Part shown: piece after piece, positions 53,067 through 63,215 of the stretch
How positions within the stretch are numbered: position 1 is the first letter of the stretch
Layout: each line of letters begins with the position of its first letter
Source: Pseudomonas tensinigenes
GTDB lineage: Bacteria; Pseudomonadota; Gammaproteobacteria; Pseudomonadales; Pseudomonadaceae
Assembly: GCF_014268445.2 (NCBI RefSeq)
Contig: NZ_CP077089.1
Coordinates: forward strand, 4,147,501-4,211,500
Length of the DNA: 64,000 nt
Reading direction: 5' to 3'
Program-made: the position numbers and the translations under genes
The notes under the pieces: model-generated
Told to the model about the DNA's origin: nothing
Databases searched by the model: none
What the model saw: only the letters and a program-made list of their open reading frames with translations

Positions 53067-53173
53067 GGCCCTGCTCCCCTGTTCATCGTTATCCGCCGGA
53101 TTCTACACAGCCTGATCTGACGACTCGTGACAGCTGGCTATAGTTCAAGGATTGCCATCAACCGGAGACCGCC

Positions 53174-53368
53174 ATGCGTGAGATCCTCAGCAAAGAACCG
53201 TGGTGGGCGCGGCCGCCGCATCCCGGGCAGGATGAAAGCGAACTGGAATGGGGCTGGCTGGTGCATTACAGCGAGGGTGAGCCGCGCTTCGAATTCGTCC
53301 GCGAACGGCCGACTGACGAGCAGATCCGCAACCGCAAAAGCTGCCGCATCACCCCCTCAACCGAGTGA
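53174..53368 (+). CDS. Small conserved-type hypothetical protein
   Basis: A 64-residue acidic protein rich in Trp, Glu and Arg (EPWWARPPHPGQDESELEWGW, FEFVRERPTDEQIRNRK). No signal or membrane helix. A good ribosome site, CGGAGACCGCC, precedes the ATG. The sequence has protein-like character and a fitting start, but the function is unknown. Confidence 0.65.
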   Translation: MREILSKEPWWARPPHPGQDESELEWGWLVHYSEGEPRFEFVRERPTDEQIRNRKSCRITPSTE

Positions 53369-53388
53369 ATACAGCCGGTAAACACTCA

Positions 53389-53485
53389 CCCTGTGGGAGC
53401 GAGCCTGCTCGCGAAAGCGGAGTATCAGTGACCTTTTTGTCGATTGACACACCGCATTCGCGAGCAGGCTCGCTCCCACAGGGGG
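53389..53485. repeat. REPIN, GTGGGAGCGAGCC type
   Basis: Arms CCTGTGGGAGCGAGCCTGCT and AGCAGGCTCGCTCCCACAGG flank a loop with CAGTGACCTTTTTGTCGATT. It lies between the small gene and the convergent DUF1428 gene. Confidence 0.9.
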
Positions 53486-53531
53486 TTTGTGGTGAAGCAT
53501 GAATCTTGCCCATTCCGCAATTGGCAGGGGT

Positions 53532-53885
53532 TCAAGGTTCGAGGATATTTTTAAAACCACCAAAGATCATGCGTTGGCCATCGAACCCCATCGGGTTGAC
53601 GTCCGGTTGCATGCGCGGGTCTTCCATCATTTTTGCCATGCCGGCATCACGGGTGGCTTTGTCCGGCCAGATCAGCCAGCCGGACGACACCGTCTCGCCT
53701 TCCTTGAGTTTGACCGCCATAGGGAATGACGTGACCTTGCCCTCCGGCACGTCATCGCCCCAGCACTGAACCACGTCCTGTGCGCCGTATTCCTTGAACA
53801 GTTTCGCCGCGATTTCACAGTGCTTTTTGTACTGATCAAGGTTGGCAGTCGGCACCGGCGCTACAAAAATATCGATGTAAGCCAT
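53532..53885 (-). CDS. DUF1428 (YbaA-like) protein
   Basis: A 117-residue soluble protein of the DUF1428 family, an alpha/beta-barrel related fold. It begins MAYIDIFVAPVPTANLDQYKK and has GWLIWPDKATRDAGMAKMMEDPRM, the family signature, near the end. The start at 53885 lies 2 bases after the preceding lipoprotein stop on the same strand, so they are co-transcribed. The biochemical role is unknown. Confidence 0.9.
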   Translation of the reverse strand: MAYIDIFVAPVPTANLDQYKKHCEIAAKLFKEYGAQDVVQCWGDDVPEGKVTSFPMAVKLKEGETVSSGWLIWPDKATRDAGMAKMMEDPRMQPDVNPMGFDGQRMIFGGFKNILEP

Positions 53886-53887
53886 GA

Positions 53888-54970
53888 TCACTCTCCTTGC
53901 ACGTTGGGTTCGATCTGCTGACTGGTCGATCGCGGCGGCTGCCATTCGACAGCATTCCCCCCCAACCCGACCGACGGTTCATCGCCCCCGCCCAGATTGC
54001 GCTCGACTTGCCCGGCCATGTACAGCGTGCCGGCCATGACGCCGGTGGTCGGGTTCTGCACCAGTTTCAGCCAGGCCTTGTCGAAGGTGCTGCCCAGACT
54101 GCTGCGGATCAGCGCTTCACTGTCCGGCCGGTCATTGGCCTGAATGATCGCGCGAATGCCCGCCACTCCCACCGAAATCAGTCCGCCAGCCAGTTTCCCG
54201 GCCGCTGCTGCCACCGCGCTGGCAGCCCCACGCGGGGCCATTTCCGCTTCCATCCGTTGGCTGGCGCGTTTGGCCACCGGCGCCATGCCGGCGTCGGTCG
54301 AGGCGATGCCTTTGGCGCCACCCTCGGTGTGAATCTTGTCGATCAGCGCGGCGTAGGCCGGCAGCGTGTTCAGCGGCTCGGTACTGATGACCTGAAACAG
54401 CGAAGCATCCCGCGCCGGCGGCGGGCCCAGCGCAATGGCCGGGACTTTCTGCAAATGCCCATTGAGCTGACCAACGGGCACACCATGACGCTGGGCGATA
54501 AGCGGCATCTGCTGCGCCATCAACTGCGCATAGAACGCCGTGGCCTGGCCGAGAATCGCGTCCGGATCGACCTCCACCGCGACCGGCGCTAGCACCCTTT
54601 CCTGATATTGCTCAAGCAGATACGCCGCCAGGCGCTTGGCCGACGCATCTTGCTCACCACCGGCATTGATCGTGTACCAACTGACCTTCATCGACAGCCA
54701 TTCCTGGGTCCAGTAGCTGCTGAACCACGGGATGAAATTTTCTTCAGTTTGCTGATAGACCCGAGTGCGCCAATGTTCCATCGAGCCACGGGCGAAGACT
54801 TTGACCTGCTCGGTGGACTGCTGCGAAGCACTGACGATTTCCCGGTCGATCTGCTGCCAGGTTGCCGGCGAGATGAACACGGCCTGGGGCGCTGCCACCG
54901 GGGCCCGCGCGGAAGTCGCGCAGCCGGCCAGCAGAAGCAGTGCGGCGACGAGCAGCGCACGCGGGTTCAC
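53888..54970 (-). CDS. Hypothetical lipoprotein upstream of the DUF1428 gene
   Basis: A 360-residue lipoprotein with lipobox LLLLAGC (Cys17). The mature part has a helical N-terminal third (QQIDREIVSASQQSTEQVKV, TRVYQQTEENFIPWFSSYWT) and a Gly/Ala-rich hydrophobic stretch (RGAASAVAAAAGKLAGGLIS) at about 245-275. No known domain recognised. It is longer than typical small lipoproteins and has a membrane-like segment in its C-terminal part. Co-transcription with DUF1428 is likely. Confidence 0.78.
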   Translation of the reverse strand: MNPRALLVAALLLLAGCATSARAPVAAPQAVFISPATWQQIDREIVSASQQSTEQVKVFARGSMEHWRTRVYQQTEENFIPWFSSYWTQEWLSMKVSWYTINAGGEQDASAKRLAAYLLEQYQERVLAPVAVEVDPDAILGQATAFYAQLMAQQMPLIAQRHGVPVGQLNGHLQKVPAIALGPPPARDASLFQVISTEPLNTLPAYAALIDKIHTEGGAKGIASTDAGMAPVAKRASQRMEAEMAPRGAASAVAAAAGKLAGGLISVGVAGIRAIIQANDRPDSEALIRSSLGSTFDKAWLKLVQNPTTGVMAGTLYMAGQVERNLGGGDEPSVGLGGNAVEWQPPRSTSQQIEPNVQGE

Positions 54971-55054
54971 GGTGGCGGTTTCCTTTAAACAGGGAGGATG
55001 CAGATCTGAGTATAGGTGTGAGTATCGGGCCGTTTGTCCGGTTGTGGCTGGACT

Positions 55055-55130
55055 GGCGCCTTCGCGAGCAGGCTCGCTCCCACAGGGGAATGCATTTCAA
55101 AGTGGGAGCGAGCCTGCTCGCGAAGGCGCC
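55055..55130. repeat. Inverted REP pair in outward order
   Basis: GGCGCCTTCGCGAGCAGGCT and AGCCTGCTCGCGAAGGCGCC are perfect mirror arms around a 36-base centre with the GTGGGAG ends inside. The REPs face outward as at 21232 and 26466. Confidence 0.9.
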
Positions 55131-55257
55131 ATCAGCAACACCCCAAAAGCCCCAACCATCACTGTCATCGATATTCACCATCGCCACGAATGCCTTCCGC
55201 CCACCCCCCATGAAAGGCACGATTAGCCCATCCGAAACACAACGAGGAGTTCACAAC

Positions 55258-55533
55258 ATGATTCACACCCACGTCACACTCTCCGTGAGTTTCCCGGTGT
55301 TCGGCAGCAACTATTACGACCAGCACGTCGTGTCGCACAAGGCGCAGGCACTGGTGTTCAACGAAGATTTCGAAGATCTGCTGATGCCGGCTGCAACCAA
55401 TCACTTCAGCAATGAAGTGGTCGGCATCAACGATCAGTTCCGTTTTCTGAGCGACATTCTCGCCACCCATTTGCTGGACATCGAGGCCGCCGTGCCTGCG
55501 CGATCCAGCGTCCGGGCGAGCGCTCACTTTTAA
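55258..55533 (+). CDS. Small hypothetical protein
   Basis: A 91-residue soluble protein (MIHTHVTLSVSFPVFGSNYY, FRFLSDILATHLLDIEAAVP). It has a good ribosome site, GAGGAGTTCACAAC, just before the ATG at 55258, and a strong terminator 38 bases after the stop, so it is a single-gene unit. No family recognised. The frame is open from 54940, but that part lies over repeats. Confidence 0.68.
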   Translation: MIHTHVTLSVSFPVFGSNYYDQHVVSHKAQALVFNEDFEDLLMPAATNHFSNEVVGINDQFRFLSDILATHLLDIEAAVPARSSVRASAHF

Positions 55534-55570
55534 TTGCCGTAACGGACGCCTGGACAACCGAGCGCCCATG

Positions 55571-55609
55571 AAAAAGCCCACTGGTCATCACGACTCAGTG
55601 GGCTTTTTT
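55571..55609. terminator. Bidirectional rho-independent terminator
   Basis: AAAAAGCCCACTG and CAGTGGGCTTTTTT form a stem with a 13-base loop. It ends both the small gene on the plus strand and the lipoprotein gene on the minus strand. Confidence 0.9.
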
Positions 55610-55628
55610 ACATCGGCGATAAATGCAG

Positions 55629-56696
55629 TCAGCGCTTCCAGCACTCGGAATAACGCGAACACACGTCGTACTGCGTATCCATTTGCGCCATGCGCTCGAG
55701 ATGATGATTGATGGTCTCGGCCATCACCTTATTGGTGGCCTGGAAATAATCCATGATCGCCAGTTTTTCCTGCTCGGCCGGCGCCGAATTAGCGCGCTTG
55801 CCGGACGTATCTTCGCTGTGCGACCACTCTTTCAACTGCTTGTCGTCAACGCTGCGCAGGCGCTGGCGATATTCATCGGTGGCCACTTGCAGCGCCCGCG
55901 TCCTGTTAGTGCCAGCCTCTTTTTCAAATTCAACAAGGTTCTGACGGTACAGCGTCCAATACTCGTCTGGCAGGGCAAAACCGAGTTTGCCCTTGCGTTC
56001 GCTGATCAGCGATTCGAGTTTCTCAGGCGTCATGCTGGCAGGCGGCTCCTTGGCCGGGTCGGGCTTGATCATGACAATCACGCTGCCATTGACGATCTGC
56101 TCGATCAGCGCAGCACGCTCTGGCGTGTCCGGCAGCAGTTTCGGCGGTTGCGGGAAAAGTGCGTTGCGCCCGTAACAGGCAGGAAAACCGCCACGCTTGA
56201 CGGTCAGAGGCATACGCACATCCTTGCCATCCACCCGCTGCAAACGCTCCACCAACGTCGAACACTGGCCACGTCCGGTAAAGCCGAAGGTCACCTCGTA
56301 TTCGGCGCCGCGCTCCGGTTTCAAGTTGAATCCGGTACCACAGGTACCATGCCCCAACTGAGTCATGACCTGGAGATACAGGTCTTTTTCCGGCGGCAAT
56401 TTGATTTCCAGATAACCACGGGCGTCTTTGGGTGCGGCGACGCTCATGCCGACCCGGCGCTGGCTCTCGGCGATAAACAGATTGTTCAGCGGCCCGGTGC
56501 TCATGCCATCGCAATGCTCGGCATCGAAATAATTGAGGGTGGCATTGGACAAGTTAGCGACGAAACGCAGTTTGGCTGCGTCAGGCACGCTGGCGTCCTG
56601 ATAAGTCCCCGTCTGCGTGCAGCCGACGAGTGCAAAAGCGGCTACGACAGAGCTGAACAGCGCAGGCGAATAGCGCAGAAAAGAAGCGACAGACAT
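55629..56696 (-). CDS. Hypothetical lipoprotein
   Basis: A 355-residue lipoprotein with lipobox FALVGC. The mature part shows beta-like stretches (LRFVANLSNATLNYFDAEHC, RGYLEIKLPPEKDLYLQVMT) with paired Cys (HCDGM, GTCGTG, QCSTL, ACYGR) and a helical C-terminus ending SRYSECWKR. No domain recognised. The start is either 56702 or 56696, which give MIMSV or MSV; AAGGA favours the latter. It ends at the shared terminator. Confidence 0.75.
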   Translation of the reverse strand: MSVASFLRYSPALFSSVVAAFALVGCTQTGTYQDASVPDAAKLRFVANLSNATLNYFDAEHCDGMSTGPLNNLFIAESQRRVGMSVAAPKDARGYLEIKLPPEKDLYLQVMTQLGHGTCGTGFNLKPERGAEYEVTFGFTGRGQCSTLVERLQRVDGKDVRMPLTVKRGGFPACYGRNALFPQPPKLLPDTPERAALIEQIVNGSVIVMIKPDPAKEPPASMTPEKLESLISERKGKLGFALPDEYWTLYRQNLVEFEKEAGTNRTRALQVATDEYRQRLRSVDDKQLKEWSHSEDTSGKRANSAPAEQEKLAIMDYFQATNKVMAETINHHLERMAQMDTQYDVCSRYSECWKR

Positions 56697-56806
56697 GATC
56701 ATCCTTGGAGGAAGGCGCGAAAAAGCGGCGATGCTACTGAATTGCCACTACTGCGTCCACCCTCGTCATGTCTGTTCGCTTGGGTGTCTGCCGATTACTT
56801 CACGGC

Positions 56807-57010
56807 TCAGTCATCATCCCGATCGCGATAGTAACGACGCCCGTCGCGGCGATCATCGCGATCATCCCAACGCCGATCGTGGTCGTAATTGCGGCCATGA
56901 TCGCGGTCGTAATGCCGGCCATGGCGGTGGTCATCATCAAAATCCGCGACGCAGCCGCCGAGCAATACGGCGGCAGTCACAGTCAGCAGCATCGTTGTTG
57001 CACGCTTCAT
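56807..57010 (-). CDS. Small lipoprotein with Asp/Arg/His-rich tail
   Basis: A 67-residue lipoprotein with lipobox VLLGGC (Cys20). The whole mature part is charged and repetitive (DDDHRHGRHYDRDHGRNYDH and RRWDDRDDRRDGRR), with no hydrophobic residues beyond the anchor. It could bind metal ions or act as an anionic/cationic brush; no family recognised. Low complexity is normal for such proteins, but a single-gene annotation of this kind should be treated with care. Confidence 0.6.
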   Translation of the reverse strand: MKRATTMLLTVTAAVLLGGCVADFDDDHRHGRHYDRDHGRNYDHDRRWDDRDDRRDGRRYYRDRDDD

Positions 57011-57253
57011 TCAACACTTCCCTAAAACCAAGGTCTTGACGATGGAATCGGCGACGCTGCCCACGCCTTCAGGACGCGGTGCGCGCAGCCGCAGATACGA
57101 CCGGGCAAATCAGCGTTGATTCAGTGGCCACCATTGACCGTTGGTCGCCCCGTCCGCGCTGTACGAGCGGCGGCGAAATGCCACCTATACTGCTTGCAAC
57201 CTAGCCCCACGCAATGGATCTGCGCCCTCAATAACAACAAGCAGAGGTGGACC

Positions 57254-59008
57254 ATGGTCTGGCAGCAAATTTACGACCCGTTCGGCAACCCGGTGATCTC
57301 CACGCTCATGGCCGCCGTACCGGTGGTGGTGATGCTCGCGGCGCTGGCGTTCTTCCACGTCAAGGCGCATCTCGCGGCGCTGCTGGCGCTGGCGTCCGCC
57401 CTGCTGATTTCGATTTTTGCCTTCGGCATGCCGGCGAGCATGGCCGGCTCAGCGGCGTTGTTTGGCGCGGCCAATGGCTTGTTGCCGATCGGCTGGATCG
57501 TCCTCAACATCATCTTCCTGCATCGCCTTACCACCGAGAACGGCTCGTTTAAAGTGCTGCAGGATTCTCTCGCGCGCATCACCGATGACCGTCGTTTGCA
57601 GTTGCTGCTGATCGCGTTTTGCTTCGGTGCGTTTTTCGAAGGTGCGGCGGGGTTCGGTACGCCGGTGGCGGTGACCGGGGCGATTCTGATCGGTCTCGGT
57701 TTTTCGCCGCTGGCCGCGTCCGGTCTGGCGCTGATCGCCAACACCGCCCCAGTCGCATTCGGCGCGCTAGGCACGCCGATCATCACGCTGGCCAAAGTCA
57801 CCGGGCTGGATGAAATGGAGCTGTCGATGATGGTCGGTCGGCAGTTGCCGTTTTTCTCGGTGCTGGTGCCGTTCTGGTTGATCTGGGCGTTTGCCGGTTG
57901 GCGCAAGATGCTGGAGATCTGGCCAGCGATTCTGGTGGCGGGCGTCAGCTTCGCGATCCCGCAATTTCTGGTATCTAACTACCACGGGCCGATGCTGGTG
58001 GATGTGATCGCCGCGCTGATTTCCATGGCCTGCCTGACGCTGTTCTTGAAGGTGTGGAAACCGGCGACCATTCACACCTCCGCTGCGCTTTCGGGGCGTG
58101 TCGACAACTCCAAGGTCGATGAAGAAAAAATCACTGCCAGCGCCGCGTTCAGCGATCAGGCGCGCCCGGCGGTGATGCGCGCATGGATGCCATGGATCAT
58201 CCTCACCGTGTTTGTGTTTGCCTGGGGCACGCAGGGCTTCAAGAATATGTTCGACACCCGGCCCGCCATTGATCCGGTAACCCACTCGGCCAAGCTCGAC
58301 CCGCAGGGCAAGCCGCTGCGTGAGGCCAACCCGATTTTCGCCCCGGCAGTGACGTTCACCAGCCTGCACCTGCAAATCGAAAAAGTGCCTCCCGTGGTTG
58401 CCGCGCCGAAAGCGGAAGAAGCGGTGTACAAATTCACTTGGCTGACCGCCACCGGCAGCGGGATCTTGCTGGCGGCGATTGTCGGCGGTTTGCTGATGGG
58501 TTATTCGATTCCGCAACTGATCAAGCAGTATCTGCGCACGTTGTGGGTGGTGCGGTTTTCGCTGATTACCATCGCGGCGATGCTGGCGCTGGGGTTCCTC
58601 ACGCGCTACTCGGGACTCGACGCGACCATGGGCCTGGCGTTCGCGGCGACGGGGATTTTCTATCCGATGTTCGGCACCTTGCTCGGTTGGCTGGGTGTGG
58701 CGTTGACCGGTTCGGATACGGCGTCGAACGTTCTGTTTGGCGGGTTGCAGCGGGTCACCTCGGAACAGCTCGGCATCAGTCCGGTGCTGATGGCGGCGGC
58801 GAACAGCTCTGGCGGGGTGATGGGCAAAATGGTCGATGCGCAATCGATTGTGGTCGCCTCCACCGCGACCCGCTGGTATGGGCATGAGGGCGAGATTCTG
58901 CGCTATGTGTTCTTCCACTCGATCGTGTTGGCGATTCTGGTCGGTGGGCTGGTGACGTTGCAGGCGTATGTGGCGCCGTTTACTTCGATGGTGGTGGGCG
59001 GGCATTAG
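57254..59008 (+). CDS. lctP: L-lactate permease
   Basis: A 584-residue LctP/LldP-family permease with about 13 hydrophobic helices. Family motifs: FGAFFEGAAGFGTPVAVTGA, IANTAPVAFGALGTPI and GVALTGSDTASNVLFGGLQ, NSSGGVMGKMVDAQSIVVA near the end. It imports L-lactate, D-lactate or glycolate by proton symport. The start at 57254 (MVWQQIYDPFGN) is the family one; the frame opens earlier at 57116 over the gap. No lactate dehydrogenase is beside it. Confidence 0.94.
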   Translation: MVWQQIYDPFGNPVISTLMAAVPVVVMLAALAFFHVKAHLAALLALASALLISIFAFGMPASMAGSAALFGAANGLLPIGWIVLNIIFLHRLTTENGSFKVLQDSLARITDDRRLQLLLIAFCFGAFFEGAAGFGTPVAVTGAILIGLGFSPLAASGLALIANTAPVAFGALGTPIITLAKVTGLDEMELSMMVGRQLPFFSVLVPFWLIWAFAGWRKMLEIWPAILVAGVSFAIPQFLVSNYHGPMLVDVIAALISMACLTLFLKVWKPATIHTSAALSGRVDNSKVDEEKITASAAFSDQARPAVMRAWMPWIILTVFVFAWGTQGFKNMFDTRPAIDPVTHSAKLDPQGKPLREANPIFAPAVTFTSLHLQIEKVPPVVAAPKAEEAVYKFTWLTATGSGILLAAIVGGLLMGYSIPQLIKQYLRTLWVVRFSLITIAAMLALGFLTRYSGLDATMGLAFAATGIFYPMFGTLLGWLGVALTGSDTASNVLFGGLQRVTSEQLGISPVLMAAANSSGGVMGKMVDAQSIVVASTATRWYGHEGEILRYVFFHSIVLAILVGGLVTLQAYVAPFTSMVVGGH

Positions 59009-59030
59009 TCCGGCCGGACACATATCCAAT

Positions 59031-59254
59031 GTGGGAGCGAGCCTGCTCGCGAAGGCGTCCGGTCTGCCAATGAAGATATTGGCTGTGCCGGCCTCTTCGC
59101 GAGCAGGCTCGCTCCCACAGGGTTCAGGTTGTTAGTGAAATGATGGTTACAGCGCAGATCCTTGTAGGCCTTCGCCTGCTCGCGATAGCGGTGTGTCAGT
59201 CACCACATCGCTCACTGGTCTATCGCTATCGCGAGCAGGCTCACTCCTACAGGG
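59031..59254. repeat. Two adjacent REPINs of different subtypes
   Basis: 59031-59120 is of the GTGGGAGCGAGCC type, and 59161-59254 of the GTAGG...CTCCTAC type with a decayed left arm like the one at 15815. With the paoA leader they fill the 422-base gap 59009-59430. Confidence 0.88.
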
Positions 59255-59430
59255 GATTGTGTCGTACCGTCGATTAATGAGCTAAGCACATAACTCTATA
59301 ACGAAAATCCGACAAAACCTTTTCCTCTCTCCGGCAGTCACTCCTTAACGAGACCGGCGATGACGCTGGCTGCCCGCTTGGGCCATCCACGACCCTGCTG
59401 CCCTGATGAAGAGAGAAAAGGAATCGAACC

Positions 59431-60054
59431 ATGACGATTTCCCGACGCGGATTTCTGATCCTCGGCGCCGTGACCGCCACCGCCTTCGCGATGCCGCCGT
59501 TTATCAGCCTCAAGGCCTACGCGGCCAATCTGGAGCAACCGGCCATGAGCAAAGTGACGATCAACGTCAACGGCAAGCCGCGTGCGCTTGACGTCGACAC
59601 CCGCACCACCCTCCTTGATGCCTTGCGCGAACACCTGCACCTGACCGGCAGTAAAAAAGGCTGCGACCACGGCCAATGCGGCGCCTGTACGGTGATCGCC
59701 GATGGTCGACGGATCAATTCCTGTCTGACCCTGGCGGTGATGCACGAAGGCAGTGAGATCACCACCATTGAAGGTCTCGGCATGCCCGACAATCTGCACC
59801 CGATGCAGGCCGCATTCATCAAGCACGACGGCTATCAGTGCGGCTATTGCACGCCGGGGCAGATCTGCTCGGCGGTGGCGGTGATCAAGGAAATCCGCGA
59901 TGGCATTCCCAGCCATGTCAGTGAAAGCCTCACCGAGGCGCCACGGTTGATTGCCAGTGAGTTTCAGGAGCGCATGAGCGGCAATATCTGCCGCTGCGGC
60001 GCCTACTCGAACATCATCGAAGCCATCACCGAAGTCGCGGAGGTGCCGGCATGA
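59431..60054 (+). CDS. paoA: Aldehyde oxidoreductase iron-sulfur subunit PaoA
   Basis: A 207-residue [2Fe-2S] subunit. A Tat signal starts with SRRGFLILG, so the enzyme is moved folded to the periplasm. The plant-type cluster is [12 protein letters not shown] ... NSCLTL, the second cluster [13 protein letters not shown] ... NICRCGAY. This is the standard pair for xanthine oxidase-type enzymes. AAAGGAATCG precedes the ATG. It is the first of a three-gene operon with overlapping stops and starts. Confidence 0.95.
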   Translation: MTISRRGFLILGAVTATAFAMPPFISLKAYAANLEQPAMSKVTINVNGKPRALDVDTRTTLLDALREHLHLTGSKKGCDHGQCGACTVIADGRRINSCLTLAVMHEGSEITTIEGLGMPDNLHPMQAAFIKHDGYQCGYCTPGQICSAVAVIKEIRDGIPSHVSESLTEAPRLIASEFQERMSGNICRCGAYSNIIEAITEVAEVPA

Positions 60055-61007
60055 GACCGTTCAATTACAGCCGCGCCGACTCCCCCGCCGCGGCCGCCGC
60101 ACAAGCTGCACAAGTTGAAGGTGCGCGGTTTATCGCTGGCGGCACCAACCTGCTCGACCTGATGAAACTCGACATCGAAACGCCGTTGCACCTGATCGAT
60201 GTCAATCACCTCGGTCTGGATCAGATCGAAGCCACGCCAGAAGGCGGACTGCGCATCGGCGCGCTGGTGCGCAACACCGATCTGGCGGCGGACCAGCGCA
60301 TCAGAAAAGACTACGCCCTGCTCTCCCGCGCCCTGCTCGCCGGGGCTTCCGGGCAGTTGCGCAACATGGCCACCACCGCTGGCAACCTGTTGCAACGCAC
60401 GCGCTGTCCCTACTTCTACGACACGAATCAGGCCTGCAACAAACGCCAACCCGGCAGCGGTTGCGCAGCGATCGGCGGAGTCAGTCGGCAACTGGGGATT
60501 ATCGGCGTCAGCGACGCGTGCATCGCCACGCACCCGAGCGACATGGCAATTGCCATGCGCGCGCTCGATGCGCAGATTGAAACGGTGAAACCCGATGGCA
60601 CGACCCGCAGCATCGCCATGGCCGATTTCCATCAGTTGCCCGGCACCACGCCGAACATCGAAACCAGCCTCACCCCCGGCGAATTCATCACCTCGGTGAC
60701 ACTGCCCGCACCGCTTGGCGGTACCCACGTTTATCACAAGGTGCGAGATCGCTCGTCCTATGCGTTTGCGCTGGTGTCAGTCGGTCTGATCCTGCAAAAG
60801 GACGGCAGTGGCCGCATCGCCGTCGGCGGTATCGCGCCGAAACCATGGCGGGTTGAGGCCGCCGAAGCGTTGCTGCCCCAAGGCGCCAAAGCGGTCAGCG
60901 CACGCCTGCTCGACGGCGCCACGCCGACCCACGACAACCAATTCAAACTGACCCTGGTCGAGCGCACGCTCGGTTCGGTGTTGGCGCAAGCGAGGGAGCA
61001 AGCATGA
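60051..61007 (+). CDS. paoB: Aldehyde oxidoreductase FAD subunit PaoB
   Basis: A 318-residue FAD-binding subunit. The N-terminal FAD site is [20 protein letters not shown], and a Cys-rich insert ([25 protein letters not shown]) matches the extra [4Fe-4S] cluster of E. coli PaoB. It overlaps PaoA and PaoC genes by four bases on both sides. The presence of the insert distinguishes it from ordinary CoxM-type subunits. Confidence 0.94.
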   Translation: MRPFNYSRADSPAAAAAQAAQVEGARFIAGGTNLLDLMKLDIETPLHLIDVNHLGLDQIEATPEGGLRIGALVRNTDLAADQRIRKDYALLSRALLAGASGQLRNMATTAGNLLQRTRCPYFYDTNQACNKRQPGSGCAAIGGVSRQLGIIGVSDACIATHPSDMAIAMRALDAQIETVKPDGTTRSIAMADFHQLPGTTPNIETSLTPGEFITSVTLPAPLGGTHVYHKVRDRSSYAFALVSVGLILQKDGSGRIAVGGIAPKPWRVEAAEALLPQGAKAVSARLLDGATPTHDNQFKLTLVERTLGSVLAQAREQA

Positions 61008-63202
61008 AATTCGACACGCCCGCCACCACCAACCCAATCGACCAGTTGAAGGTCATCGGCCAACCCACCGACCGCATCGAAGGCCCGCTGAAAACCAGCG
61101 GTCAGGCGCCTTACGCCTACGAGCAGCATGAGGCGGTGGCCAATCAGGCTTACGGTGTCATGGTCGGTTCAGCCATCGCCAAGGGCCGCATCAACAATAT
61201 CGATCTTGAACAGGCGAAAGCCGCGCCGGGTGTGCTGGCCATCGTCACCGCCGCCAACGCCGGTAAACTCGGCAAAGGCCAATACAACGCCGCGCATCTG
61301 TTGGCCGGGCCGGAGATTCAGCACTATCACCAGGCTGTTGCACTGGTGGTTGCCGAGACGTTCGAGCAGGCCCGTGCAGCTGCGCAATTGGTCAAGGTCG
61401 ACTACGTCGCGACCAAAGGCGAGTTCGATCTGGCCAGCGTGCGTGGCCAAGGCGTCGAGCCGAAAGACGAATTGCCCGACGTCAGCCACGGTGATTTCGC
61501 CAAGGCCTTCGCCGCCGCGCCGGTGCAGTTCGATCAGACCTACACCACGCCGGATCAATCCCACGCGATGATGGAGCCGCACGCCACGTTGGCGGCGTGG
61601 AAAGGCGATCAACTGACCTTGTGGACATCGAATCAGATGATCGCGTGGAGCGTCGGCGACATCGCCACCACCCTCGGCTTGCCCAAGGAAAAAGTCCGGC
61701 TGATTTCGCCGTACATTGGCGGTGGTTTCGGCGGCAAGTTGTTCGTGCGCGCCGATGCGATCCTCGCCGCCCTCGGTGCGCGCATGGCTGGCAGGCCGGT
61801 AAAAGTCGCCCTCGCCCGCCCGCAGATCGCCAACAACACCACGCACCGCCCGGCGACGATTCAGCGCATTCGCATGGGCGCGACGGCGGACGGCAAACTC
61901 ACTGCGATCGCCCACGAAGGCTGGTCGGGCAATCTGGCGGAAGGCAAAGTCGAGGTCGCGGCGCAACCCAGTCAGTTGCTGTACGCAGCGGAAAATCGGC
62001 TGGTCAGCATGCGCCTTGCGCCGCTGGATTTGCCCGAAGGCAACGCCATGCGCGCACCCGGTGAAACGCCGGGGCTGATGGTCCTGGAAATTGCCATGGA
62101 CGAGATGGCCGAGCAGCTCAAGCTTGATCCGGTCCAGTTCCGGATTCTCAACGACACGCAGGTCGATCCGATGAAAACCGAGCGGCCGTTCTCGCAGCGG
62201 CGCCTGATCGAATGCCTGCAAACCGGCGCGGAGAAATTCGGCTGGGACAAACGCAATGCGCAACCAGGTGCACGGCGGGAGGGTCGCTGGCTGATCGGCA
62301 TGGGCGTCGCTGCGGCGATCCGCAACAACCTGCTGGTCAAGTCGGGCGCGCGGGTGCGGCTGGAGCGCGATGGCAAGGTCACGGTGGAAACCGACATGAC
62401 CGATATCGGCACCGGCAGTTACACGATCATCGCGCAGACGGCGGCCGAGATGATGGGCGTTGGTTTGAAGGATGTGAGCGTGCATCTGGGCGATTCGAGT
62501 TTTCCGGTGTCCGCAGGTTCCGGCGGGCAATTCGGCGCTAACTGCTCGACTGCCGGGGTGTATGCCGCGTGCATGAAACTGCGTGAGGCGGTGGCGGGCA
62601 AGTTGGGGATGGCGGCGGATCAGGCGGAGTTTGTCGACGGTCAGGTACGGCTCGGCAGCAAGAGCGTGCCGTTACGCAATGCCGCGCAAAACGGCGCTGT
62701 GGTGGCTGAGGACAGCATCGAATTTGCCGACCTGGCCGAGCAGTATCAGCAGTCGACGTTCGGTGCGCATTTCGTTGAGGTCGCGGTGGATGCGGCGACC
62801 GGTGAAGTGCGAGTCCGCCGGATGTTGGCGGTGTGCGCGGCCGGGCGAATTCTCAACCCGAAAGCGGCGCGCAGCCAGGTTATCGGCGCGATGACTATGG
62901 GCGTTGGTGCGGCGTTGATGGAAGAGTTGGCGGTGGACAAGAAGCTCGGCTTTTTCGTCAATCATGATCTGGCCGGGTATGAAGTGCCGGTGCATGCCGA
63001 CATTCCGCATCAGGAAGTGATTTTTCTTGATGAGACCGATCCGGTGTCTTCGCCGATGAAGGCCAAGGGTGTTGGTGAGTTGGGGATTTGCGGGGTCAGT
63101 GCGGCGGTGGCGAATGCGATTTACAACGCCACGGGGGCGCGGGTGCGGGAGTATCCGATCACCCTCGATAAAATCCTCTCTTCACTGCCGGAGATGATCT
63201 AA
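61004..63202 (+). CDS. paoC: Aldehyde oxidoreductase molybdenum subunit PaoC
   Basis: A 732-residue molybdopterin subunit. The Mo-site motifs are [16 protein letters not shown] and, near the end, [19 protein letters not shown] with Glu692, at the same number as the catalytic Glu of E. coli PaoC. QFGANCS and GSGGQFG segments contact the cofactor. With PaoA and PaoB it forms a periplasmic enzyme that oxidises aromatic aldehydes. The maturation factor PaoD is not in the window; the cofactor genes at 16-20 kb would supply the pterin. Confidence 0.95.
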   Translation: MKFDTPATTNPIDQLKVIGQPTDRIEGPLKTSGQAPYAYEQHEAVANQAYGVMVGSAIAKGRINNIDLEQAKAAPGVLAIVTAANAGKLGKGQYNAAHLLAGPEIQHYHQAVALVVAETFEQARAAAQLVKVDYVATKGEFDLASVRGQGVEPKDELPDVSHGDFAKAFAAAPVQFDQTYTTPDQSHAMMEPHATLAAWKGDQLTLWTSNQMIAWSVGDIATTLGLPKEKVRLISPYIGGGFGGKLFVRADAILAALGARMAGRPVKVALARPQIANNTTHRPATIQRIRMGATADGKLTAIAHEGWSGNLAEGKVEVAAQPSQLLYAAENRLVSMRLAPLDLPEGNAMRAPGETPGLMVLEIAMDEMAEQLKLDPVQFRILNDTQVDPMKTERPFSQRRLIECLQTGAEKFGWDKRNAQPGARREGRWLIGMGVAAAIRNNLLVKSGARVRLERDGKVTVETDMTDIGTGSYTIIAQTAAEMMGVGLKDVSVHLGDSSFPVSAGSGGQFGANCSTAGVYAACMKLREAVAGKLGMAADQAEFVDGQVRLGSKSVPLRNAAQNGAVVAEDSIEFADLAEQYQQSTFGAHFVEVAVDAATGEVRVRRMLAVCAAGRILNPKAARSQVIGAMTMGVGAALMEELAVDKKLGFFVNHDLAGYEVPVHADIPHQEVIFLDETDPVSSPMKAKGVGELGICGVSAAVANAIYNATGARVREYPITLDKILSSLPEMI

Positions 63203-63215
63203 ACGCCTGAAAAGA

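Noticed and set aside
57767..59029. 420-codon minus-strand frame opposite lctP
   Set aside because: Composition is that of an antisense GC-rich shadow, rich in Arg, His and Gln; no motif seen.
61169..62530. 453-codon minus-strand frame opposite paoC
   Set aside because: Antisense shadow of a clear molybdenum subunit with all catalytic motifs.
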